Counted from the first letter of the stretch, positions 46,395 to 59,040 are shown. The stretch: 64,000 nucleotides of DNA from Allolobophora icterica (GCA_963556255.1 OY744605.1:65530702-65594701), one strand, 5' to 3'. Numbers and translations: made by a program. The notes: generated from the sequence alone by a model not told the origin.

Positions 46395-46850
46395 TAACTA
46401 GCTGGTTTACCCGGCGTTGCCCGGGGTTATAAGTTTCAATCCCTGTAGCGAATAAGCTGGTGAACCCGGCGTTGCCCGTGTTTCGGAAATACTGAGAACG
46501 GAAACAAAACGCAACAAATGAATAATAGTTCTGTGAAGGTTTCGAGTGAAAAGCTCCAAAGCTGTAGAAATGCATCGCGGTCAAACAACACACAGAATCT
46601 TCTCGGGCGGCGCCATCTGGCGAATGAAAATAGGTCGACTCGAATTTGTAAAAAGTGGGGGTTTGGGAGAGGTTTTGGCCCGGAACACCATGGAAGCGGT
46701 GAAAACGGGGGACGCGAGGCCTCACACTGGGTGTGTAATGCCCACAACGAGACAGTAGTGAAGGTTTGGAGTGAAAAGGTCCAAAGCTGTAGAAATGCAT
46801 CGCGGTCAAAGATCGCTGTTACAGGCAGAGTCTTGTGTTTATTTATATAG
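46395..46850. repeat. Interspersed repeat with GGCGTTGCCCGGG (copy 1, doubled)
   Basis: AGCTGGTTTACCCGGCGTTG at 46400 and a second start at 46455. It ends TTTATTTATATAGATG at about 46850. It shares GTGAAGGTTT/GAGTGAAAAGGT and CCATGG.AGCGGTGAAAACGGGG with 56883-57372. It is an abundant invertebrate repeat type whose class I cannot assign. Confidence 0.65.
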
Positions 46851-47000
46851 ATGTCAAGTAATAACTCAACTTCATGGTCTGTAACAGTTCAAACCAGTGC
46901 CGTCTTAACAGCATTGTAGGCCCTGGGCAAAGCACTGGGACCCCTGCTAACCCACAGGGATAAAACTTTAAACGATCAATAAAATTAAACGTATGGAGTT

Positions 47001-48703
47001 CAGTGGCGTAGCCAGGTTTTAACACCAGGGGGAGCGAGCACATAAAAAGGCCCAAACTACCAAAATAAATAATTTCAATTAATTACATTCATTATCATTA
47101 TACGTATTTATTTCTGTATTTTAAATAGAAACACTGAAACACTCAAAAGGTAGCAAAAGCAATATGTATAGTAATGAGTAATAGTGTAGTTACTGTAGTA
47201 CACTATAATATAACAATACAAACAAAAACCAATAACAACACCCTTTTTCGTCTAGGTTTCATTTTAGCAAAATTATCGATCTCTTCCTCATAGCCATTTC
47301 GACGTTCAATGACATCTGAGTACGTGTCTGCAAAAATTCTAGATGGTCACACTGTCGGCAGTCACATTGTAACCATGCTTTGGATCTAATTAAAACAACT
47401 AAATTTGGAAGCCAAATTTGTAAAATTCTAAAATCTTTTAGTTGTGATATTTATTCATTCATTCATTCATTCGGGTATTTATATAGCACCTCTGAAAGGG
47501 GCTACTGAGAGGTGCTCCCGACTCCAGCACCGTCAAACAAGACAGCTTAAATCGTGTATAGAACTATCACATTCACAGGGAGTTCTGGGGAACAGGCGCA
47601 GATCCAGGGGAAGCCCGTTCCATGGCGTCGGGCCCAGCACTGAAAAACACGACTCTGCATGGTGGCTGTGCCTGTGCGGGCAAAAGGCACAATGAGTACC
47701 TCTTTGTCCGAAGATCGGAGGTGGCGACTACCCTGAACTTCCAGCTTGGGGCAGCAAAGGATCAGCAGACAAGCTGGAGCGCATCCCAGCAACACCTCCA
47801 GACCAGGGAAATAACCTTTATGCTACACGCTGGCTGACAGTACAGTACTGTTGGCTGGAGCAATGCAGGACCTCCAGCATATATAACCAGAGACTTGACC
47901 AAATTTTTGTATTCAACCAGTAAGGCGCGCCGCAGAGCGTTGCACTCGATTGAGGCACGCCAAACGACTAGAAGGTAGGCCATAGTAGAGTGAGCAACAG
48001 TAGTCAAGTCAAGATTTATGACACAATCTGGTGACACTGTTTAGGTTTCAACTATGAATAAGATATTCATCCAATGACATTTCCTCATGGAATCTCTTTC
48101 TTTTTCGAACACTATGTTGCTTATAGTCAGATTTAAATTCATTTCGCATGTACGTTTTAATAATTATCGTCTTCAAATAGTTGAATCAAATGAGAAGCTG
48201 TTACCAAATCAATGTTACTTCTCTGTGAAATGTGGATAGACTGAAAGTCTTCGATCTATAGCACTTTTTCAGAATATTAGAAGAACTAATAATTTTAACG
48301 TATCAATTAAGTGTTACAAGCATATCCTTTGCCTCAGCCAACTGTTTCGTAGAGCATCTTTTAATCTCACCATCCACGCTTCTATGCAGGGCAACTATTA
48401 GTGATGATAAATTCTGCAAGATCCTGAATGCCCATCTATTATCCCTAAGTTTTTTTAGAGTCAACGCGAAAGATTCTATAGGCCTCCGATTGCAATGTTC
48501 TTCTTTTAATACTGAAAGACGAGTTAAACTGCCAAAAAATGTATAGATACTTTCTAGAGTTCCAGAAGACAAATTATGTCGTTCGAACGATTGGAATAAA
48601 TAAATTTTGAACGTTTGGAATAAACTGTGAAAAGGCCCCACATCTTGGAAAATGGTCCCAGAGGGAGCGTCCGCTCCCCCTGCTCCCCCTAGCTACGCCT
48701 CTG
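47001..48703 (-). mobile_element. hAT element with CAGTGGCGTAGCCAGG end, carrying a LINE insertion
   Basis: The ends CAGTGGCGTAGCCAGG and, inverted, CAGAGGCGTAGCTAGG are followed by GGGGGAGCG sequence on both sides. The exact octamer ATGGAGTT is at 46993-47000 and 48704-48711. On the minus strand 48303-48641 encodes a transposase piece (LKKLRDNRWAFRILQ, EAKDMLVTL) like the central region of TTF/ZMYM-type hAT transposases. The rest is broken. Confidence 0.85.
47447..48035 (-). repeat. LINE 3' fragment inside the hAT element
   Basis: The minus strand reads LRSSDKEVLIVPFARTGTA, then an LW..P-type stretch after a frame change. It ends at a TTCA repeat (47453-47472), the probable tail. Confidence 0.65.
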
Positions 48704-48985
48704 ATGGAGTTATTGGTACAATGGGCGTCCGCAGGAATTTCTGTAGGGGTGCAAAATTTGTGTTGGGGGGGGGGGGGGTCGGGGGGTTAAATGACGGTTT
48801 TGCGTAGCTATTCATGAACAGAGAACACGTGACAACTTTAAAAATAAATAATGGTCAAGGACTTTACCTAAATAATTAAGTGTTTTTTTCGCCTTAAAAT
48901 CGTGTTGGGACTGTTCATAGTAATCAGAAGATTTTATTTTTGTAAAATATGCTCAAAATTTAGTGGCAAGTGCCCTCTTGTTCCC
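48704..48985. other. Unassigned sequence with a G-rich tract
   Basis: GGGCGTCCGCAGGAATTT near 48723 resembles a hAT terminus, but no partner end was found. Confidence 0.35.
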
Positions 48986-49550
48986 ATGTGCGGACTTTCG
49001 TGATTGGTGCTGTCTCCTCCCCAGTCTTCACCTCCATTGTCCTTGCCTTTATCTGCTCTCGCATAGATCACTGTAACTTCCTCTTTGTTGGCCTCCCCAA
49101 AGTACGTCGCTCCCCTCTACAATCTGTTTTTGACGCAGCTGCCAGTCTCCACGCTTCCCCCCACATTCTCACATTCATGTTTGAACATCTTCACTGGCTT
49201 CCTCTTACTGCCTGCATCCAAATAAAGGTACTTATCCTTATTTGCCGATCTTACCTCGGACTTGCTCCTAAATACCCCTGTGACTCAATATCACGTCAGC
49301 TGTAGGCTCCCCCTCTTAGTTCGACTTGTCTTATTTGTTCCTCGAATGAGAACGATCATGTCTGTCGTTCCTTTGTAAGTATTCGCCATTCATTGTGGAA
49401 TCAGCATCCTCCTTCGGTCCGGGCTGCACGCCTATCTTTTCGTTGTCTTAAAACTTGCCTTTATTCCCGAGGACTTTCGCACTGGGAGCGCCTCTGATTG
49501 ATGGGCACTGGGTAGAGGCGCTTATAAGTGTTGAAATATAATACAATACT
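48986..49550 (+). repeat. LINE 3' fragment (L2/CR1-like)
   Basis: The + strand translation gives FICSRIDHCNFLFVGLPKV, FEHLHWLPLTACIQIKVL and LKTCLYSRGLSHW after frame changes. It ends TTGAAATATAATACAATA. Its last 200 bp match 481-715 and 38041-38290. Confidence 0.78.
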
Positions 49551-49779
49551 TTCAACATTCGCTTTGTAACCAAATGAATGTTTAAACACAAAGAAACATA
49601 TTACTGTAAAGCGAAAATTAACCAACACAAACTTTTGAACAATAGGCTATAGGGCCTAGGCTAACTTCTTCCGCGCGTGGAGGTAGGCCTAATGCACAGA
49701 TTAATTTTTTTGGTCTTTTTTAATTTGTGGCTCCTAGAATCGTGGAACCTCTGGCGACTGCCCAGCGTGCCAGCGTGAC

Positions 49780-49948
49780 TTATTTGATAGCATTTGATAC
49801 TGTGTCGGAGTTTTCACGCCGAAGCGCCACGAGCAATCGCGAGTGAAGGACTTGCCCAAGGTCCGTACGCAGCGGCTAGAGTGGGATTCGAACCTGCAAC
49901 CCTCCGGTCACAAGGTAAACCGAACTTACCACTGAGCCACCACGCCCC
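49780..49948 (-). repeat. tRNA-derived SINE
   Basis: Read on the minus strand it starts GGGGCGTGGTGGCTCAGTGG (A box) and has GGTTCGAATCCC (B box) at the expected spacing. Then comes a non-tRNA body with CCTTGGGCAAGTCCTTCAC. Similar body sequence recurs at 50300-50350 and 59465-59510. Confidence 0.75.
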
Positions 49949-50761
49949 ACAAGAATAGTCGTAGCCTATTCATGTGTAATTTTGGAAGAAATAACGTGTT
50001 TTGGACGGCATTTGATCGCTTTTGACTGAAGCCTCGAGCACTGCCTTTGAAATTATTATTATTATTTTTAATGCCCTGAGGTATACAGGATCCCTCAGGG
50101 ACTTCAACATTATGTACAGTGTAGAATCGTCTGGAATGGGTCCTATTCGTCTAGGTCTAAGTTGGTGAAGGTACCCCTAAAGGCCACCGCGTTGAAACGT
50201 TGAATAGTAACCGCAAGGCGTTGGAACAAAAAAGTCGTTTCACGAACATTATTATTCTTACGCATAAAGGGCCACTATCTACTAGGCTTAACCAAGCATC
50301 AATCGATGGCGCTGAGCAATTGTGAGTGAAGGACTTGCCTAAGGTCCCACCTAGACAGTGGCCTTAGTAGGCGTATTTGTTAGGCCTACGGTCCAGTACC
50401 TGTCAGACCCATGCATGCTGTTTGCAACCGGAAGTCTTGGATTCTGCGAGAGAAGGGCGGGGAGAGTCTTTGGAGTGGCATCGATCGTCAAGCCCGAGAG
50501 TATCTACGACCAATCCATTGGCTATAGCAACTAATACCTGTGCTGAACAGACCTAGCGGTTCAAGGGATGTATAAAATCTATGAAGGACAGATGGCCCGT
50601 CGACGGCGAGATAATGTCGCCAACAGTAGTTGATGCAACTTGATGCAACGCGGTCTAGGAACTCTGAACGCAGCGTTACTTATGCATGGAAAGCCGTCGC
50701 TTTGGGCTTTGCATGCGTTCAGGTGGTGACTCCTTCCCCAACAGCAATGTAATCTGGAAAC
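49949..50761. other. Unassigned sequence with a SINE-body fragment
   Basis: 50300-50350 (GAGTGAAGGACTTGCCTAAGG) matches the SINE body. Otherwise no gene was seen. The last TAGGCCTA octamer of the window is at about 50384. Confidence 0.45.
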
Positions 50762-51736
50762 CATATGGGCTTCATATGGGATGCCATATGTCAGGGATCT
50801 CTAGATTCATCTGGTTTGCACCCGACAGCCCATATTGAATTCATATGTGTAAACCATCTGGGCTTCACATGGTATGCATATGGTATCTATATGGCACCAG
50901 GTGATCTAAACCATATGTATACAATATTGAGACCAGATGCAAAGTAATATGGCAATCATATGGCCTTCATATGGGAACACATATGGCTGGGATCCCTAGA
51001 TTCATCTTGTTTGCACCCGACAGCCCATATTGAATGCATATGTACAAACCATCTGGGCTTCAGATGGTATTCATATGGCATCTATATGACACCAGGTGAT
51101 CTAAACCATATGTATACAATATTGAGACCAGATGCAAAGTAATATGGCAATCATATGGCCTTCATATGGGAACACATATGGCAGGGATCCCTAGATTCAT
51201 CTGGTTTGCACCCGACAGCCCATATTGAATGCATATGTACAAACCATCTGGGCTTCAGATGGTATTCATATGGCATCTATATGACACCAGGTGATCTAAA
51301 CCATATGAATACAATATTGATACCAGATGCAAAGTAATATGGGAATCATATGGCCTTCATATGGGACCACATATGGCAGGGATCCCTAGATTCATCTGGT
51401 TTGCACCCGACAGCCCATATTGAATGCATATGTACAAACCATCTGGGCTTCAGATGGTATTCATATGGCATCTATATGACACCAGGTGATCTAAACCATA
51501 TGTATACAATATTGAGACCAGATGCAAAGTAATATGGGAATCATATGGCCTTCATCTGGGACCACATATGGAAGGGATCCCTGGATTCATCTTGTTTGCA
51601 CCCGACAGCCCATATTGAATGCATATGTACAAACCATCTGGGCTTTAGATGGTATTCATATGGCATCTATATGACACCAGGTGATCTAAACCATATGTAT
51701 ACAATATTGAGACCAGATGCTTTACCAATTTGCATT
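50762..51736. repeat. 195-bp satellite, five units, each a dimer
   Basis: Units start at 50762, 50957, 51152, 51347 and 51542, exactly 195 bp apart and over 90% alike by eye. Each unit has several CATATG/CATATGG motifs. Its two halves (first half CATATGGCCTTCATATGG, second half CATCTGGGCTTCAGATGG) resemble each other, giving a 97-98 bp basic monomer. The 60-codon frames in each unit are repeat artefacts. Confidence 0.92.
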
Positions 51737-52560
51737 CTATATAGAATCTATATTGCTTCTATATGTAACTAGCTGATCTACACCATATTTATATCATATA
51801 GATAACAGATGCTTTACCAATCTCCAGTCTAGATAGAATCTATGTGGTTTCTACATGTAACTAGGTGGTCTACACCACATGTATACCGTACAGATACCAG
51901 ATGCTTTACCAGTCTCCATTCTATATAGCAGTGGTTCTCAACCTGTGGTCCGCGGACCACTGGTGGTCCGCGGCCATCTGCCTGGTGGTCTGCGAGCAAG
52001 GTCTACAATTTAGATTTTTTTACAATTAAAAGCATGCAAACAGACAAATTTTGTCAATTTTAAATATTTCTGTTTAATTCCAATCACTATAATCGGCTAG
52101 ATGGCAGCATGAGACTAATAATGCGAGGATTTATGGCAAAAAAATATTTTGTATTAATTAGATTTTGGTACAATTTTTAGTGGTGGTCCGCGACCGAGAC
52201 ACAAAATTTAGAAGTGGTCCTCGAGTCGAAAAAGGTTGAGAACCGCTGCTATATAGAATCTATAAAGTTTCTATATGTAACTAGGTGGTCTACACCATAT
52301 GTATGCTATATAGATACAATATGATGTACCAATCTGCATGCCATATGCAATATATATAGTTCCTATATTTAACTAGCTTATCTACTCCACATGTATACTA
52401 TACAGATACCAAATGGTTTAGCAATCTGCATTTCAAACAGAATGCTCACCAGTAAACCATATGTGGTCTATATAGCATCCATGTGCGTGCATCTTCTGTA
52501 AGTAATCAGCACATCTACAACATATGCACACAATGTAAAACATACATAGTCTGCTTATGT
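51737..52560. repeat. Degenerate single-monomer satellite, about 97-bp period
   Basis: CAGATGCTTTACCAATCT-like and GTAACTAGGTGGTCTACACC recur about every 90-100 bp up to about 52470. It is interrupted by a hAT MITE at 51929-52248. Confidence 0.75.
51929..52248. mobile_element. hAT-type MITE with CAGTGGTTCTCAACC ends (copy 2)
   Basis: 320 bp, CAGTGGTTCTCAACCTGTGG...AGGTTGAGAACCGCTG. The exact octamer CTATATAG is at 51921-51928 and 52249-52256. It is inserted in the satellite. Confidence 0.93.
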
Positions 52561-52828
52561 AGTTTCCATTTTGAATAAACTTTATTTCGCCACATATGGG
52601 CAACACAAAAGAACACCCCCTATACAAAGGAGAAACAGCAGAACAAATATGCACATACAATGAGAAAAAATAAGCAGCTCAACTAATTGATAAGCAAATG
52701 CCTTTCATAAACATTTATCCTTAAGTCACTAAAGTTACAATTTTTCAATATATCATAGATTTCACAAAGTGTCTTTTGTCGTTGTACAAATAATGCTTGC
52801 AGTTCATTTAGTACAGTGTTAGTACTGT
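52561..52828. other. Unassigned AT-rich sequence
   Basis: A stretch resembling a LINE 3' UTR (AATAAACTTTATTTCGCCAC). No coding sequence. Confidence 0.35.
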
Positions 52829-52836
52829 AGATTAAC

Positions 52837-53145
52837 GGTTCCACGACAAATGGTTCATGGACAAATGGTTCACAATCTCCCAGCTTCTAGTTTGTGTTTT
52901 TTACATTGGACTACGAAAAAGCACTTGAGCTCTATTTTCATCAAACTAGAATCTGGATGAGCGATGAAAATATAGCTCAAACTAAAGCTGGATCAGCGAT
53001 GATGAAAATATAGCTCAAACTAGAAGCTGGAACATCAATGAAAATAGAGCTCAAACTATAAGCCTGATTCTTGATGAAAATATAGCTCAAACTAGAAGCT
53101 GGAAGATTGTGAACCATTTGTCCGTGAACCATTTGTCGTGACACC
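52837..53145. mobile_element. TIR element with an internal minisatellite
   Basis: About 57-bp inverted ends containing ACGACAAATGGTTCA and GGACAAATGGTTCACAATCT. The exact octamer AGATTAAC is at 52829-52836 and 53146-53153. The middle is about five copies of a 40-55 bp unit (GATGAAAATATAGCTCAAAC...). The superfamily is not assigned. Confidence 0.88.
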
Positions 53146-53455
53146 AGATTAACTTGAACAATACTATCTAACATCAAAGTCAGCCTGCAGTAAACAACCA
53201 ACAAATATGATAGCACCCATCAATCATTGTGTTATTTACATTCAAAAACCTCCAAAATTTTCTGTTCCATGCATTTGTCAACATTGCGTAATTACAGATG
53301 GTAGGTCAAACACATTCACATGCAAATACAAGCAGTGGCTCACAATGTGTTTTGAATAAATGCAACAGAACAATTTCATCCAAGTGTCCTTTTAAAAAGC
53401 TATTATTAACAGACTTGTAAATTTTCAAATTATTTCACTTTGGCTCAGTTTAAAC

Positions 53456-53587
53456 CACTTGCGTAAACTTGTCCAAAATATTGGGGGCATTTCATTATTC
53501 ATTCTACACTTTTTGCATTAAATGTACAGTCCATCTAAATTATTGGGGGCACGTGCCCCGGCTGCACTCCCAGGGTCTACGCCTATG
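53456..53587. mobile_element. Short hAT-type MITE, 132 bp
   Basis: CACTTGCGTAAACTTG...GGGTCTACGCCTATG. Flanks GTTTAAAC/GTTCAAAC match at 7 of 8. ATTGGGGGCA occurs on both inner sides. Confidence 0.7.
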
Positions 53588-53899
53588 GTTCAAACTGTCT
53601 CCTGCAGTCAAAATGACTTTTGCACATTAACTGTCACAGTATAACTGCTAAGTATTTTGCTTTTCAACACATGGCAAACTCAAACACTAATGGCAAATGC
53701 TTACAGAAATATTTATGGGCACCAACTATCCTTTATATATATTGGTTTATTGAAAAAACTGGATGGCACACCGCACCCAGGAACATTAACACGGGAATCA
53801 TAGTGAAAAAATAATATGGATAGCTAAATCAGTAATGTAATGTTAGTTGAATGATGTAATATTAATTGTATAATATTAGTTAACATCCTAACATTAGTC

Positions 53900-54760
53900 A
53901 ACATAGAAGCATCTTAACATTAGTCAACATAGAAGCATCTTAACATTAGTTAGCTGTGGCCATGTCTGTGGAAACCAGTGAATAAGGCTCTGGGAATGAA
54001 ATTTCCCAGAGCACCACAGATTTTGTTATACTGAACTTCATATCCATATAGGATACTCTAATTCACAAGTAACAATTAATTTTTACATAGAAGTCATTCT
54101 ATCTATCAGATAACAATATTGTAATCCACAAAAATAACAAATAGCATAGAGATAACACACCTCCTTGTCTGACACCGCAAACTAATTTGAATATTCTAGA
54201 AAATACACAATTCCATCCTACAGCTGCAACCATCTACTAAACCAGTGTATCAAAATTATTAAAATCTGTGTGAAATATTCTTCATCATTAGGCATACTTT
54301 CAAATCAAATGCAAACATTTTGATTTACTCAACAGTAGACCTCAAGTTCTGTATAAATTGCTCTATCGCAACCAATTTTCTTCCTGAATCCAGACCAAAG
54401 GCCAGAAAAACATAGATAACTGTTATAAAGCTCAAAAAGACACACCTCAAATAACTTCGCAATATTTTCACTAAGTGTTATATAACAGTAGCTGCTACAA
54501 GATAGATCACCTTTTTAGTTTTCACCAGAGGAATTATTACGCCTCAACCAAAATCATTGGTACATATCCATAATGCACTCTACTGCAAATAGTAATGTTA
54601 GCAACTTACCTAACTGTATTGGGTGAGTACAGAACAGTTTTTCAGATTCTATGCCATCAAAACGTGCAGCTTTACCGCATTTCAGTTCACATAAACATTT
54701 GATAAGGTTGAGATCTATAGCTCTGACGTCTTCTTGACCAGCCTAATGTTTTAGAAATTT
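53900..54760 (-). repeat. Decayed LINE reverse transcriptase
   Basis: The minus-strand translation gives KCGKAARFDGIESEKLF, LSENIAKLFEVCLFELYNS and LWSGFRKKIGCDRAIYTE in the order of the fingers and palm of a non-LTR reverse transcriptase, then weak traces of the following regions. There are many stops. It differs from the L2/CR1-like copies elsewhere in the window. Confidence 0.65.
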
Positions 54761-55140
54761 ATATAGTCAAGTACACACCCCACAAATTCATCACTCAATT
54801 TCTTAATTGTAAAATATAAACATGGAGGTTATAAGAACACAATATGCAGAGAAGCATTAATGCACACAGTGCTGACAAATTAAAATACCATTTGAAGGAA
54901 TAAAATAAGTAACCAAGACATTCCAATCAACTCAACAGGATCAAATTGTTGATCGCTTAATATCATATCGATATAATTTTACAACTATCAAAAACACAAG
55001 TTGATGAAGAGATCATTAATGTCAACCAAAGAGGTCTGACTAACCGCCTCGTGACAAGAAATGACACTGACAGGAAAAGAACACAATGTCATGTTCCCTC
55101 AAGATTGAATGCAATGCTGTGTCCAACATAAGAATTTATT
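54761..55140. other. Unassigned AT-rich sequence
   Basis: No gene or element border recognised. Confidence 0.35.
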
Positions 55141-55506
55141 ATGGGAGTTACAGTGTTCTGTTTGTGGTCGATCATGCTGTCATCAGACTATGTTGATTTT
55201 TCTTTCGCTGTCATGGGAGTTTGTAAAGACTGCAGCACATTTAAGTCAGACTTCATTGTCCGTTACTGGCAAACTTCATGTTTTTACGGCTCCTACAATC
55301 CAACAAAGAGTTCACACAAAATTAAAAACCAGATGCTTCACCCAATAAGAAGTTATTTATTGACAATCATTGAGCACAGAGCATCCAAAGCACTTTTTCA
55401 GAAGAGGTGTAAGAATAATGTCAAGGAAATAGCTTTAATAGGTGAAGAAAAGATGAGTTCATTAGGAAGTGAATACACAGCAGAGTATGAACTGAACTTT
55501 TTCTGA
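55141..55506 (+). CDS. Unassigned open frame, 121 codons
   Basis: The translation has mixed composition and a Cys-rich start (CLWSIML..., VMGVCKDCSTF), then a basic stretch (KALFQKRCKNNVKEIALIGE). No domain was recognised, and no splice sites or promoter support it. Translations in another frame nearby also look protein-like. It may be an exon or a transposon remnant, or chance. Confidence 0.25.
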   Translation: MGVTVFCLWSIMLSSDYVDFSFAVMGVCKDCSTFKSDFIVRYWQTSCFYGSYNPTKSSHKIKNQMLHPIRSYLLTIIEHRASKALFQKRCKNNVKEIALIGEEKMSSLGSEYTAEYELNFF

Positions 55507-56882
55507 TGTTTATTAATTAATTCAATTATGATATATGATATGATATATGTTTATTTGGTAACGAAACATTTTTCACGGATACAGCAAAACATACATTATA
55601 TGCCAAAGTCTGGCTACACAGGAGGCCCAAAATGGGTCAAATGACCCCACTACCAACGCCACCTGGGTAGTAGTAAAGTAAGTGGAAAGCAATCGATCAT
55701 CCATCATTCTTAATACAGTGATAACTGAGTACTTAACTAAAGCCTGTAAGTATAACTATTGTTGTACAATGGTTTCATTGTTCTTAACTAGTACTTAACT
55801 ACCGCCAAGATAATACAATCTGTGATCAATTGTGTGAACTTTTATAGTGATTCTGTGGATTTAACTTCAGGGAAGACCTCAGTTTATTCATGAGCAGTCA
55901 CCTACACACATACTTTCATGCCCATTAGCCCACACATTTATACCCACTTGCGCCCAAGAGCTTCAACTTGCTTATACCCCTTGAAACACTCATGCCTTTT
56001 CACTGCCCTACATAAATGCATGAATGTCAACAAACATACATTCACTCTCACATACACACACACACACACACACACACATACCATGCATACAAACACTTGA
56101 ACATATATATACATACACATAGACAAGCACATGTCCACACAAATTCCCATATACAATTATACATGCATACCCAACTACCGACGCACTTGCAATCATACGT
56201 TCTCAGATCCATACTTGGAATTACCTATAAACTCTGTATAAATAACCACACAATGCATCCACACTGTGGACCACACTCCACAGACCCACTGCGAAAACAA
56301 TGAGGCCCAACTGTGGACCACACTCCACATACCCACTGTGCATACAATGCGTCCGTGGCGTAGATTAATTACACAACAAGCCTATAGCATCAAATTACAC
56401 AAAGACTTGCTTAACACTATAGATGCAACTGATGAATAATTTACATGATAATTCACAAGAATGCACTGCATAAGCATCATTGAGTAAGTTGCACCTGTTG
56501 AGAAGTAAAATACTTCATGGTAATTGTAAAATATTTCATATCAATGCTTCTAGATAATAACCACAGTAGGCTAAATCACTGCATCCCTAGGACAGGTTAT
56601 AACAACAAAATCAATAAACCAGCTACACAAAATTTAAAAAAATATACAATGCAACAATGGTGCATGTTACACCAATGCCTCATCAGCATCCACAAAGCGT
56701 CAACGAATCTGATATCCCTTTGCACTATAGGAGAGGTTACCAACGAGGCTACCGTTTAGCAGATTACACAAGTGATAATAATATAAGGCAGTGTTAAACC
56801 GATAACTATAGCAGTCTCTGGCACTTTAAGAAGCCAATCCCAACAACAACCAAATCAACCACACATATAATTATATAAGTAC
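55507..56882. other. Unassigned AT-rich sequence with a short (CA)n
   Basis: 55530-55700 has a LINE 3'-UTR-like look (TGTTTATTTGGTAACG). 56056-56079 is a short CA run. CTGTGGACCACACTCCACA occurs twice (56265, 56311). No gene seen. Confidence 0.4.
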
Positions 56883-57372
56883 TAGCTGGATTACCCGGCG
56901 TTGCCCGGGGTTATAAGTTTCAATCCCTGCACCCCCACCACCCCCACCCAACACCTACCCCCCCACAACCCCCCAAACCCACCACCCCCACCCAACACCC
57001 ACCCCCACAACCCCCCCACCCACCACCCCCACCACCACTTACCAACAATAAATTTCTCTTCGATGTTTGTTACACGTGCATGCATCCAATGCAGTAATCC
57101 TAATGTCACTGCAGGGACTGCATCCAATGCAGTAAGCCTAATGTCACTGCAGGGACGGTAATTTTCCTATCGCTTGGGGCGATGTTTTGGCCGTTTTTCA
57201 CCATGGTAGCGGTGAAAACGGGGAAGCGAACCCCTCCACTGGGTGTCCGAAACCGAGGCCGACACAGTAGTGAAGGTTTCGAGTGAAAAGGTGCAAAATT
57301 GTAGAAGTTAAGACCGGTCAAACAGACAGACAGACAGACACACACACAGAAAGCTGGCTTTATTTATATAGA
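56883..57372. repeat. Interspersed repeat with GGCGTTGCCCGGG (copy 2)
   Basis: AGCTGGATTACCCGGCGTTG, then a CCCCCACC tract (56929-57045), two copies of CATCCAATGCAGTAA.CCTAATG, and CCATGGTAGCGGTGAAAACG. A CAGA repeat and TTTATTTATATAGATG end it. Homologous to 46395-46850. Confidence 0.7.
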
Positions 57373-57479
57373 TGTATTACACATAACTATTACATAAAAC
57401 ATATATAATTTTATATATACATATAATTGTAATTAGTAACGTCTACTGTGCTGGTGTCTATAGCACAAGGCATCAAACG

Positions 57480-59040
57480 ATGGCACATCAAACCAAGCCT
57501 AATATTATCAGGTCAGTATCCAGAAGATCAGTCCATAACACGGAGATAGCCTATGGTGAATAAGCAATTTGAAAGACTAAGTTGAGAACGAAATGACACA
57601 TGGGGCTGGGCAGAATAAGCAGACACAGGGATAGAATTCCAAACAATAGGTCCTGCAAAAAAACTCACTCACCAAGGACAGTTCTTGATTTTGGTATGAC
57701 CCCACAAAGATAATCAGATGACCTCATTGAATAATGATAAGACTGGAGAATAAGAACTGGTTTTAAGTATTGTGGCTGGCCAGAATTTGTAAACCATGAG
57801 ACCCAATTTGAAAATAATTCTTTACTGAACAGGAAGTCAATGCAAAGATTTCAGCACATGGGTTACATGTTCAGATTAAGATACATGTATTAGTTATGGC
57901 TCTAGCAGCATTTGGCTGCTATGGCTCTAGCCAGAGTTCTCAAATCTCAGCACCTTAGGCATATTTCACCTATTGATACCAGTAACAAGGACGTTACAGT
58001 AATCTAGGCAACTAGCAACAAATTCGAATGAACGTATATGATGACTTACAAATGCTGTTTACATGACCAGTGAGAGACATGGTAGAATTGAAAACAATGC
58101 CTAAGTTACAAGAAGTGTCTGCCAGCTTAACAAATTGAGTCACCCAGTTTCAATGACTAAAGCTGATCATATTTTTAAAGCTGCTGTGCAGTGTCCAGTA
58201 ACAGAAATTCATTATTTGATCGGTTAAAGAGTTTAGAGGCCCCCACCCAAGAAGTTGCAAGACTTTAAAGACCATGACAGACTGTCAAATGAAATGTACA
58301 TTTTAGTATTACCAGCATAGAAATGATAGCCCAGCGAATGATTTTCCAGCACTGTGCCTAGTGGTGTGGTAATGTAAACAAAAGAAGACCAAGCACAAAG
58401 CCCTGTGGAACACCACATGCCAACAAGGCACTAGATGAATAATTACCATTTAAATACACCGAGTACATGGACTAAGATAAGTAATAAACCAATTTAGTGC
58501 ATGACCAGATATCCCAAAGCAGTGCTTAAGACGATGAAGTAGCAAAAGTAGCAGACAAGTCATGTAGAACAAGTGCTGTTACCCTAACCCTGTCCACTGA
58601 ACATATGATGTTGTAACGAACAGTAAGTTGAGTGAAACTGTTGAGTGAAACTTAGGATATGCAGTCTGAAAAGGGGAGATATAAGTGAGTTTGATTATAG
58701 ATGAGTTTGCATGCTATTCAAGGATTTTACATGTAAAATTCAAGGTTGAGATTGGTCTGTAATTTGACAGGTCATCAAAGGCAAGAATGTTTCTTAAGCA
58801 GTGGATGACCTTATGCACGAGCAAATACAGATGGAAGGGATCTCTTGTGCAATGCGAAATTGACAATCAATGTAATATATATTAGAAGCCATAATCTTAC
58901 AGATCCAGGACATCAAAGCACTCTTCAGAAACCAAGTACGAATAGTGTCAAGACCGGTTTTGTTAGGCGAGAAAAAGATAAGTGTTTGAACCTCTTTCAG
59001 AGTGGCTGACAGAAAGTAGTCCATGGCTCCTACCATGGAC
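57480..59040 (-). repeat. LINE copy (L2/CR1-like), long but decayed
   Basis: The minus strand shows, in order, DTIRTWFLKSALMSWI near 58900, the YHFYAGNTKMYISFDSL active-site region (D replaced) near 58300, CLDYCNVLVTGI near 57990 and HVLKSLH.LPVQ.RIIFKL near 57830. Many stops and frame changes. It is the longest LINE copy in the window. Confidence 0.78.

Noticed and set aside
49860..49948. A working tRNA gene
   Set aside because: A and B boxes are present, but the acceptor arm does not close and a SINE body follows.
50762..51772. Five nearly identical 60-75 codon frames and a CRISPR-like regular spacing
   Set aside because: The whole 195-bp unit is repeated with no unique spacers, so it is a satellite, not a gene family or CRISPR array.
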